NCBI GenBank assembly: GCA_045638525.1
Contig: JAZUBQ010000023.1
Coordinates: forward strand, 167,770-231,769
Direction: 5' to 3'
Length of the DNA stretch: 64,000 bases
From: SIG452 sp045638525
Lineage (GTDB): Bacteria > Bacillota > Clostridia > UMGS1840
The notes beneath the pieces are model-generated. The model was not told the DNA's origin, made no database searches, and saw only the letters and a program-made list of their open reading frames with translations. The position numbers and the translations under genes are program-made. Below, piece after piece: positions 31,886 to 39,552 of this stretch; position 1 is the first letter of the stretch; each line of letters begins with the position of its first letter.

Positions 31886-34800
31886 TTAAAATTCACAAAC
31901 AAATACATCGCTTAAAGCAAACATATCGATGATGTTGTTCCACACATAGATGTACATTTGGGACCAATCGGTGATGGTGGAAAACTCGGGGATTTCGTTC
32001 AAGGAAATCACCTGGTTGTTTGCAGTTGAGGTAACATCAGCCACATAGATTTCATCCATATCATTGGATTCTGAATATTTTGCAACTAACACAACAAAAC
32101 TTTGCGGTTTTGCCACGGTAATGTTCGGAATCTGAGCATTCATTCCGAAGTTAATAGCACTTACTTCAGAAACAGTAACTGAGAATTGGGGCATCATGAA
32201 CGCATAATTATCGCCGGTTACTGTCATCTCGGTATCCGCTTTTAAGCCCATATCACCGGAATAGGTGAAGTTAATGTCTGCGCCTACTTCTGCAAAATAT
32301 TTGTTAACTACTTGTGTTGCGGTTGAGGAAGAGGGTAACACCTTCACATTTTTACTTTCTGAAATGGTTGCCTGTGCGGGCAGGAAAATTTCATAGGTAT
32401 ATGCGAAATCGTAAATCACCACATCGTCAAGCTCGAAAATAACATCTGCTACATTTGCGTTGCTGTCTTCCTGGCTGCTTGTGATTTTGAAGTTATAAGA
32501 AGTATCTTTCGCAGTGAATACGCCTGAACGGGTGGTCCATTCCGTTGTCAGTTCAGGTCTTGCCACATCGTTGTGTGCGGTGTGGTTCTTATTGTAGGAA
32601 TATACCGCACCGTCGTAGGTTTTGCTTTCCACCAGTCTGATTTTGTAGGAATAGTAGTAGGATTGTCCTTCTGTTAACACATTGCTGTAAGTAACATAGG
32701 AAATCTTTCCGGCGCTGATATTGGTTCCGTCATATCGTAATACCTGGTTTGCGGGGTTCTGAGAGTCTTGTACCAAGGATACCACAGCACCTGTAACGGA
32801 GCTGGAAGCCTTCCATTTGTTTACATCACCTTCCATATCGCCGTTTGCAATCAGGTTGGTGAATGCCGGTTCGGTCACAGTAATGGTAATGCTTTCGTCA
32901 GGCATAACGAAGGTATACACATCGCCATTTTTTGCCAGAGCCACATCGAGACTGCTTAAGCTCTGCTCACCATTCGACTTGATTTTGATTTCCTGATCCT
33001 GGGTAGCATAGCATTTATTGATGGTGCTTAAGTCGCTTTGGGTAAAGGGTAACATTTGTCCGCCATCGATAAGTTGGGCACCTTCCGGCAGAACAATCTC
33101 ATTCATGTATTCCACTTCGTAGATTACCACATCATCGATTTCGTAAATAACATCAATCACATTGTCGTTGCTGTTTTTGATATCTTTTGTTATTTTAAAG
33201 TCATAAGTTGTCTGTTTTGCTTCTGAAATAAAACCGGAACGGGTTGACCACTCGGTTGTCAGTTTCGGTCTTGCAAGTTCAGTTGTGCCGGTATGATTTC
33301 TGTTGTATGCATAAACATCACCGTCGTATGTTTTGCTTTCCACCAGTCTGATTTTGTAGGAATAGTAGTAGGATTTTCCTTTTGTTAATACATCGGAATA
33401 AGAAACAAAAGAAGTTGAGGCTTTTGTAACATTGGTTCCGTCATATCTCATTACATGGTTGTCCGGATCCTTTGAATCTTGCACCAATGATACAACAGCA
33501 CCTTCGGTTGAACTGGAAGCTTTCCAGTTGTTTACATCGCCTTCCATATCACCGTTTAAGATGAGGTTTTCAAAAGGAGGCTTTGCTAAGGTTACGGTGG
33601 TAGCTGCGCTGGGCATGGTGAAGGAATAGATATCACCAACCTTTGTTACCTTGGTGTCTAAAACGCTTAAACGTTTTTCAGCCTTGTATTCGATTTTGAT
33701 GGTTTCGCCTGCCTCGGCATAGTATTTGGTAGTGGTACTCAAATCACTTTTGGTATACTCTAACGCTTTTGCGCCTTCTGTTAATCTGACATTGTCCGGC
33801 AATGTCAGTTCATATACGTCGGATAAACTGTAAATAACCACATCGTCGATTTCGTAAATAACATCAGTTACATTTTGGTTACTGTCTTTGATATCTTTTG
33901 TTACTTTAAAGTCATAGGTGGTCTGTTTTGCTTTGGAAATAATGCCGGAACGGGTTGTCCATTCGGTTGTCAGTTTCGGTCTGTCAAGTTCAGTTTTTTC
34001 GGTGTGGTTTCTGTTGTATGCATAAACATCGCCTTTGTATGTTTTGCTTTCCACCAATCTGATTTTGTAAGAGAAGTAGTAGGGGGTATCCACAGAGGTT
34101 GTTAACACATCAGCATAAGACATAAACGAAGTCGTGCCTTTTGTGATATTGGTTCCGTCATATCGTAACACATGGTTTGTGGGATCCCTGGAATCCTGCA
34201 CCAATGATACAACAGCACCTTCGGTTGAGCTGGATGCCTTCCAGGCGAGTCCTTCTCCTTCCATATCACCGTTTAAAATGAGGTTTTCAAAGGTTTTGAA
34301 TCCAGCCACTTCAACAGTCATATCAGCGTTCGGCATAGTGAATCTGTAGGAAGCGCTGTCTTTTGCGATGGTAGCCTGGTCGGATACCAGTTTCACGCCG
34401 GTTGTGGTACAGGTTACTGTAACGGTATCACCGGATTTTGCATAGATAACACCATTGACTGTGGAAACTCCGCTTGCAGCAGATACACCGCTGGGAAGGG
34501 TCACTTTATGATAACCTTCCATATCGTATAACATGAAATCATCAATTTCATACACCGCTGTGGGATAGTTGATGTTTTCACCGGATGAAGCAGTTGCTTT
34601 GGTGGTTGCTTTAAATCCGATGTTGGCAGTATCGCCGGAAGTGGTTACAACCCCGGAAATAATGCTCCAGCCGTCTTTGGTAACCTGCGGTCTTGTGGAA
34701 GAGTAATAATTCTTTCCGATTTTTCCCAAGGAAGCCGCATAAATGAACATATCCCCGGTGTTGGATTCCACATCAGCCATTCTGACTTTCAGGGTCATAT

Positions 34801-35107
34801 AGTATGTTTTGTTCGGTTCCGCACCGGTATAATTGATGTAGGAAATGTCTTTTGAGTTGTTGGTACCATCATAACGAAGCACCTTGTTGGACGCATCCTT
34901 TGAGTCGGTCACGATGGACAAACCACCCTCAGCAGAGGAAGAGAGTGCCCATGTGTCGGCGAGATTGTTATTAAACTCACCGTTAACAGCCACATCGGTA
35001 AGTCCTGCATCAGTAGCATCAAAAGCATTTACCAAAGTAAATCCTGTGAAAGCACTGATGATGATGCATAAACTTACGATGCATGAAAGTGTTTTTTTGA
35101 ATTTCAT
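31886..35107 (-). CDS. Large secreted protein with four CBM-like repeat modules
   Basis: The 1073-residue product starts with a signal peptide (1-29). Four modules of about 235 residues follow (near 35, 270, 510 and 745). Each begins with NLILNGDMEG-like sequence, contains a VLRYDGTN strand, and closes with YEIDDVVIY; this is the pattern of jelly-roll carbohydrate-binding modules (CBM4/9-like). Between them lie short beta domains with FTMP motifs. Modules 2-4 are much closer to each other than to module 1. The C-terminus ends in MYIYVWNNIIDMFALSDVF, a pattern also found at the end of the downstream alkaline phosphatase. No catalytic domain is visible. Binding to polysaccharide or wall is an inference. 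AAGGAGG precedes the ATG. Confidence 0.75.
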   Translation of the reverse strand: MKFKKTLSCIVSLCIIISAFTGFTLVNAFDATDAGLTDVAVNGEFNNNLADTWALSSSAEGGLSIVTDSKDASNKVLRYDGTNNSKDISYINYTGAEPNKTYYMTLKVRMADVESNTGDMFIYAASLGKIGKNYYSSTRPQVTKDGWSIISGVVTTSGDTANIGFKATTKATASSGENINYPTAVYEIDDFMLYDMEGYHKVTLPSGVSAASGVSTVNGVIYAKSGDTVTVTCTTTGVKLVSDQATIAKDSASYRFTMPNADMTVEVAGFKTFENLILNGDMEGEGLAWKASSSTEGAVVSLVQDSRDPTNHVLRYDGTNITKGTTSFMSYADVLTTSVDTPYYFSYKIRLVESKTYKGDVYAYNRNHTEKTELDRPKLTTEWTTRSGIISKAKQTTYDFKVTKDIKDSNQNVTDVIYEIDDVVIYSLSDVYELTLPDNVRLTEGAKALEYTKSDLSTTTKYYAEAGETIKIEYKAEKRLSVLDTKVTKVGDIYSFTMPSAATTVTLAKPPFENLILNGDMEGDVNNWKASSSTEGAVVSLVQDSKDPDNHVMRYDGTNVTKASTSFVSYSDVLTKGKSYYYSYKIRLVESKTYDGDVYAYNRNHTGTTELARPKLTTEWSTRSGFISEAKQTTYDFKITKDIKNSNDNVIDVIYEIDDVVIYEVEYMNEIVLPEGAQLIDGGQMLPFTQSDLSTINKCYATQDQEIKIKSNGEQSLSSLDVALAKNGDVYTFVMPDESITITVTEPAFTNLIANGDMEGDVNKWKASSSVTGAVVSLVQDSQNPANQVLRYDGTNISAGKISYVTYSNVLTEGQSYYYSYKIRLVESKTYDGAVYSYNKNHTAHNDVARPELTTEWTTRSGVFTAKDTSYNFKITSSQEDSNANVADVIFELDDVVIYDFAYTYEIFLPAQATISESKNVKVLPSSSTATQVVNKYFAEVGADINFTYSGDMGLKADTEMTVTGDNYAFMMPQFSVTVSEVSAINFGMNAQIPNITVAKPQSFVVLVAKYSESNDMDEIYVADVTSTANNQVISLNEIPEFSTITDWSQMYIYVWNNIIDMFALSDVFVCEF

Positions 35108-35355
35108 AAAAATCCTCCTTATTTATTGTTTTATATAAAAATATTTTTACGCTTAGCATGCCGATATAATGTCTTCGTTTTTAGCAGATTTTCATACTTA
35201 TCAACAAAATTATAAGTACACATATGTATAATTTAACATATATATAATAGTTAAGCAAGTTGATTTTTTATAGGCGTTTTGGTGAAACCGGCAATCTGTT
35301 GTGTGGTGTAACCTGTACTTTTTTGATAAAAGAGAGTTATGGTTTTATGGTGAGA

Positions 35356-35392
35356 ATAAAAAAGAGATAAAGCTTTTTACAGCCTTATCTCT
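35356..35392 (-). terminator. Second terminator downstream of tRNA-Arg
   Basis: On the minus strand AGAGATAA pairs with TTATCTCT and is followed by TTTTTT. It lies about 75 bp after the tRNA-Arg end, beyond a first terminator and a short GC-rich hairpin segment at 35393-35428 (GCCG-tagag-GCGGC type and ACCCT-gag-AGGGT). Confidence 0.7.
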
Positions 35393-35431
35393 TGTTGTAC
35401 CCTCTCAGGGTTCAAGCCGCCTCTACGGCAC

Positions 35432-35466
35432 TAAAAAAAGCACCTGCTTTCGCAAGTGCTCTTTTC
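35432..35466 (-). terminator. First terminator of tRNA-Arg
   Basis: On the minus strand GAGCACTTGC pairs with GCAGGTGCTTT around a short loop and runs into TTTTTTTAG, starting directly after CCA. Confidence 0.8.
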
Positions 35467-35543
35467 TGGCGCGCCTTGAGGGACTCGAACCCCCGACATT
35501 TCGGTTCGTAGCCGAACCCTCTATCCAGCTGAGGTAAAGGCGC
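35467..35543 (-). tRNA. tRNA-Arg (ACG)
   Basis: The acceptor GCGCCTT pairs with AAGGCGC, the anticodon loop CTACGAA gives ACG (read as ICG after editing), the T loop is GTTCGAGTC and CCA is encoded. Confidence 0.95.
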
Positions 35544-35573
35544 ATACAAAACGTAAAGTTTTGCAACATTGGT

Positions 35574-35602
35574 ATTATATCAAAAGAAAGTTTGTTTGTC
35601 AA
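35574..35602 (-). promoter_or_regulatory. Promoter of tRNA-Arg
   Basis: On the minus strand TTGACA and TATAAT are spaced 17 bp, 31 bp before the tRNA. Confidence 0.9.
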
Positions 35603-35695
35603 TCTTTTTTTCGATTTCTGTTGAATTTTTTTTTTGAGTGTGGTAAAATAAGCTTATAATACAGTAAAAAAACGTACGTTAATATGAGGTAACTT

Positions 35696-36178
35696 ATGAG
35701 TTTGCAACCTGATTTTTTATTTCCCCAGGTGGAAGATATCACCATAGAATTTTTGAAACAGCATAACATTCGTCTCCTGATTTTAGATGCCGATGCCACT
35801 TTGATTCAGGCTCATGACGACAAAATCTTACCGCAACGGGTGGAGTGGATCAGTGCCATCGAACAAGCGGGCATTCGTGCGATGGTGGGCTCCAACGGCA
35901 AAACTCACCGCATCACAAAAGCCTTTGGCAGCCATAAAATCGAAGCCTACGGCTATTCCTTAAAACCACTTCCGTTTCGCCTTGCCCAGCGCATCAAAGG
36001 ATACCGCAGAAAAGAAGTTCTTTTGGTGGGGGATCAGTTTTTCACGGACATCCTTTGTGCAAAACTTTTGGGAATCCGCTGTGCAATGGTAGAGCCTTAC
36101 GGTATGGATGAAGGATTTTTGATTGGATTCCGACGTGCATTGGAAAAAATCATCGTAAAAAGGAAGGTAACAAAATGA
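35696..36178 (+). CDS. YqeG-family HAD phosphatase
   Basis: The 160-residue protein belongs to the YqeG branch of HAD IIIA phosphatases, some relatives of which act on phosphatidylglycerophosphate. Motif I is LILDADATL (about 28-36), motif II is the VGSNGK region near 63, and motif IV is LLVGDQFFTDI (about 108-118), as usual for YqeG. It starts a cluster of four same-strand genes and overlaps the next by 4 nt (ATGA). A weak promoter, TTGAAT-N17-TAAAAT, can be seen at 35621-35649. The substrate is not shown by the sequence. Confidence 0.82.
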   Translation: MSLQPDFLFPQVEDITIEFLKQHNIRLLILDADATLIQAHDDKILPQRVEWISAIEQAGIRAMVGSNGKTHRITKAFGSHKIEAYGYSLKPLPFRLAQRIKGYRRKEVLLVGDQFFTDILCAKLLGIRCAMVEPYGMDEGFLIGFRRALEKIIVKRKVTK

Positions 36179-37023
36179 GTATTATTTTCGGTCCCGGCGG
36201 TAACAGCGAACAGTATTATGATGACGGCAACAAATCATCCTTAAACCGTCCGGCATATCTTCATAACATCGGCTTGAACGGATATGAATACCAATGCAAT
36301 AAAGGAGTTCACATTTCTATTGACAGCGCCCGGATTTTGGGGGAAGAAGCAAAAAAACACGGGGTGCATCTTTCCATTCACAGTCAATATTATGTGAGTC
36401 TGTCCTCTGTGGAAGAAGAAAAACGGCAAAAAAGCGTGGAATATTTACTTGCCTGCTTTCGTGTGGCAAAACAGATGGGAGCCGACCGTATTGTGGTTCA
36501 TTCCGGCTCCTGTGCAAAGATGACCCGTGCAAAAGCCTACGAACTTTCGCTGGATACCCTTCACAAAACCCTTGACAGAGCAAAAGAAGAAGGTCTTGAC
36601 GACATTTTCCTTTGTCCCGAAGTGATGGGGAAACTCAATCAGTTGGGCGATTTTGACGAAGTTATCAAACTCTGCACCACCCACAAAATGTTGCTTCCTG
36701 CCATTGATTTCGGGCATCTGAATGCCAGAACTTTGGGAGGTCTGAAAACCACCGAAGATTATTTAACCCTTTTCACCAAAATGGAGAAAAAATTAGGACG
36801 TGACAAAGCACAGATTTTCCATTGCCATTTTTCCAAAATAGAATATACCAATCAGGGGGAAAAACGGCATCTCACCTTTGATGATACTGTGTTTGGGCCT
36901 GACTATGAACCATTTTTGGAGGCAGTGTATCAAAAAAATCTGACTCCGATGATTATTTGTGAATCTGCAGGCACTCAGGATAGAGACGCACTGCTTATGA
37001 AACAATTTTATCAAACGCTGTAA
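36175..37023 (+). CDS. Endonuclease IV-like TIM-barrel protein
   Basis: The 282-residue protein follows the endonuclease IV (Nfo, xylose-isomerase-like) fold. Counterparts of the metal ligands are seen in HLSIHSQYYV, RIVVHSGS, CPEVMG, AIDFGHLNAR, FHCHFSK and IICESAG. The segment that should read DRHxNIG reads EKRHLTF, so one expected aspartate ligand is missing, and the Glu and Asp/His motifs are atypical. It may be a divergent AP endonuclease or a sugar isomerase-like relative. Its start overlaps the yqeG-like gene by 4 nt. After it, 120 bp contain AT-rich direct repeats (37069-37125) and a GCAC...GGTGC hairpin. Confidence 0.7.
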   Translation: MSIIFGPGGNSEQYYDDGNKSSLNRPAYLHNIGLNGYEYQCNKGVHISIDSARILGEEAKKHGVHLSIHSQYYVSLSSVEEEKRQKSVEYLLACFRVAKQMGADRIVVHSGSCAKMTRAKAYELSLDTLHKTLDRAKEEGLDDIFLCPEVMGKLNQLGDFDEVIKLCTTHKMLLPAIDFGHLNARTLGGLKTTEDYLTLFTKMEKKLGRDKAQIFHCHFSKIEYTNQGEKRHLTFDDTVFGPDYEPFLEAVYQKNLTPMIICESAGTQDRDALLMKQFYQTL

Positions 37024-37143
37024 CTGATGAGATAGCACTCTCCGGGTGCGGTTTGCATATAATAATCCCGAAAGAATTTTAAAAAGAATTCTAAAAGAAT
37101 TTTAAAAAATTCTAAAAAATCATACTGGAAAGAAGGAAACATT

Positions 37144-38196
37144 ATGCAAACCGAACGACACTACTTTCCGGGAGGGAACACGCCGGAGGGGTTTTTCAGT
37201 TATTATAATCGGATTTTAAAAGATAACACAGTCGGGAAACTGGCGGTCATCAAAGGCGGACCCGGGTGCGGTAAGTCAACCTTTATGAAACATCTGGGAG
37301 CAAAACTGCAACAGCAGGGGATGGACGTATCTTATCTGCATTGTTCTTCGGATCCGGATTCTTTCGACGGCGTATATCTGCCCCAAACCAATGCCGCAAT
37401 CATTGATGGGACAGCACCTCACATCGTGGATGCCCGTTATCCCGGTGTTTGTGACAGAGTGCTGAATTTTTGCGATTTTATTGATGAAAAAGCCATCCAA
37501 CCTCATCGAGATACCATCATTCAAACCAATCAACAGATTCACACCGCATTTTCGCAAGGGTATTATTACCTGAAAAGTGCTTCGGTGTTATTGGAACGGA
37601 TGAACACAAGAAGTCGGGCAGCCTATTCCCGGGAAGAAGGACTCCAATTTTGTCTGGATACCTTAAAACGATTGCCAAAATCCACAGGGCAGGGGACCGA
37701 TCGGCGGATGTTTGTGTCGGCTATCACTCCTTATGGATTTAAAAATTACTTACAAGAAACATTGCGTGATTATTTTGTGGTGATGCTTCGGGCAGAAACG
37801 GGAGATGTGGCAGGAGAGCTTCTGGAACAGTTTGCACAGCAGTGTTTGGCACGACGGTTGGACATTGAACGGTTTATGTGTCCCATGCAACCAAACCGAA
37901 CCGAGCATCTCACAATACCGTCGGCAAATTTTGCCATCGTGGTTTCCAATTCCTATCACACTTACGAAAATCCCGATGAGGTAATCTATTTTTCCGATTT
38001 TACACGGACACAATCCCAAAATCCCAAAGATACGCTTCTTTATGATGATTTAATCAAATCCGCAATTTCTCAATTTGCCGTTGCAAAAAATCTGCACGAC
38101 CAATTGGAGCAGTGCTACATTCCCTGTGTCAACTTTGACGGCATCGGCAAGCTCACCGAACCCACTTTGGAATTTTTATCTCAGAAATTAACATAA
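37144..38196 (+). CDS. P-loop NTPase of the PRK06851-like conserved group
   Basis: The 350-residue protein has a Walker A motif IKGGPGCGKSTFM (about 37-49) after a short N-terminal stretch, RHYFPGGNTPEGF, that recurs in this group of uncharacterised Firmicute ATPases. No DNA-binding or kinase signature is evident. The family usually shows a degenerate second half, which fits the region 190-350. It is 12 bp upstream of a radical SAM gene and probably cotranscribed with it. The biochemical role is not known to me. Confidence 0.65.
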   Translation: MQTERHYFPGGNTPEGFFSYYNRILKDNTVGKLAVIKGGPGCGKSTFMKHLGAKLQQQGMDVSYLHCSSDPDSFDGVYLPQTNAAIIDGTAPHIVDARYPGVCDRVLNFCDFIDEKAIQPHRDTIIQTNQQIHTAFSQGYYYLKSASVLLERMNTRSRAAYSREEGLQFCLDTLKRLPKSTGQGTDRRMFVSAITPYGFKNYLQETLRDYFVVMLRAETGDVAGELLEQFAQQCLARRLDIERFMCPMQPNRTEHLTIPSANFAIVVSNSYHTYENPDEVIYFSDFTRTQSQNPKDTLLYDDLIKSAISQFAVAKNLHDQLEQCYIPCVNFDGIGKLTEPTLEFLSQKLT

Positions 38197-38208
38197 AATG
38201 GAGATACT

Positions 38209-39096
38209 ATGCTGAAATATTCACAGTTTTTAAAAAACATCTATGGCGAAAAGGTATATAAAATTCCCGTCAATACCGGCGGTACCTGTCCCAATCGGGA
38301 CGGTACCAAGGGAGTTGGGGGATGCATTTTCTGTTCCGAAATCGGAGCAGGTTTTGAGCTGTTGCCCGAAACCACCGATTTTTTAAAACAAATCGAAACC
38401 AACATCGCCTACATCCAAAAAAAATATAAAGCCAATCGGTATCTCATATATTTTCAGAATTATACCGGCACCTATCTTCCCATAGAGCAATTTGATTCTT
38501 ACCTACAAAAAGTGCGGAAGGTGGACAAGGTGGTTGGCGTTTGTGTTTCCACCCGACCTGATTGCCTTTCGGGCGGACATCTGGACTTGTTGGCGCAGTT
38601 AAAGCAAGAAGGTTATGATATTTTTATCGAGCTTGGTCTGCAGTCTGCCAATGATGACACATTGAAAAGAATCAATCGGGGGCATACGGTTGATGATTAT
38701 CTTCGGGGAGCCGAACTGGTAAAACAGTACGGTTTTTATCTGGATACCCATTTGATTTTAAATCTTCCGTGGGATTCTGAGGAAGATGTGGTAACTGCCG
38801 CCCGTCTTATGAATCAGGTGCAAACCGATTCGGTGAAGCTTCATTCGTTGCACATCCCCTATGGAACCAAGCTGTACGAAATGTATCAGAATCGGGAATT
38901 TGAAATTATTTCCAAAGAAGAATATTTTCACAGATTGTATCTGTTCTTAAAAGAATTAAATCCCGACATTGCGCTCCAACGACTGTTTTCCCGGGCACCC
39001 AAAGAGGACACTGCCTTTTGTAATTGGCAAACCGGCTGGTGGAAATTGGAGGAAGAATTTTATTCCTACCAAGAAAAAATGAACCAAGAAGGATAA
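38209..39096 (+). CDS. Radical SAM protein of the YtqA/YhcC (TIGR01212) family
   Basis: The 295-residue protein carries an iron-sulfur cluster motif C27-X11-C39-X2-C42 within GGTCPNRDG...GGCIFC, the pattern of this family, followed by YFQNYTGTY and a GVCVSTRPDCL barrel strand. In Bacillus subtilis the homologue YtqA has been linked to maturation of the wobble base mnm5s2U of tRNA (MnmL); that role is transferred by family only. It is the fourth gene of the cluster that begins at 35696. Confidence 0.85.
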   Translation: MLKYSQFLKNIYGEKVYKIPVNTGGTCPNRDGTKGVGGCIFCSEIGAGFELLPETTDFLKQIETNIAYIQKKYKANRYLIYFQNYTGTYLPIEQFDSYLQKVRKVDKVVGVCVSTRPDCLSGGHLDLLAQLKQEGYDIFIELGLQSANDDTLKRINRGHTVDDYLRGAELVKQYGFYLDTHLILNLPWDSEEDVVTAARLMNQVQTDSVKLHSLHIPYGTKLYEMYQNREFEIISKEEYFHRLYLFLKELNPDIALQRLFSRAPKEDTAFCNWQTGWWKLEEEFYSYQEKMNQEG

Positions 39097-39173
39097 AATT
39101 CCCTATTACATTTATATATAATATAATGACACCACCGCTGATTGGAAAAATAAAATCTTTTTTCAAAAAAAAC

Positions 39174-39202
39174 TTGACAATTCATAAAAAAAAGGTTATA
39201 AT
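39174..39202 (+). promoter_or_regulatory. Distal promoter of the S-layer gene
   Basis: TTGACA (39174-39179) and TATAAT (39197-39202) are spaced 17 bp, 350 bp before the start codon; no reading frame with a ribosome binding site lies between. Confidence 0.7.
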
Positions 39203-39406
39203 TAGCAAGTTGCGTTATGTGAATATTTCCCTTACCTTTGAAAAAATCGGAGGATGCGGGAACAAAATTGATGTCATAATCGTCTGTTATTATGCAAAAT
39301 GCAGGATGCAAATTCACCGAAAAACAGATGGAATTTGCGGTAATATTACCGAAATATTACCAAGTAACAGGAAGTTTACAACTATGTTACATATATCAGC
39401 AATTTA

Positions 39407-39435
39407 TTGACAAACCAAAAATTATCTGTTAGAAT
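39407..39435 (+). promoter_or_regulatory. Proximal promoter of the S-layer gene with structured leader
   Basis: TTGACA (39407-39412) and TAGAAT (39430-39435) are spaced 17 bp. The resulting leader of about 110 nt has two hairpins (CCCC-tcac-CGGGG near 39451, and CGCTTC...GGAAGCG near 39479-39498) before TAGGAGGA, as expected for a stabilised, abundant mRNA. Confidence 0.78.
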
Positions 39436-39552
39436 GACATCGAAGAAAGCCCCTCACCGGGGATATCTCTATCAACATCGCTTCTCTTTTTGGAAGCGAA
39501 TCCTTACTTTTGTAAAAAAAAAATATATAAAAATTTTTAGGAGGACATCCAA

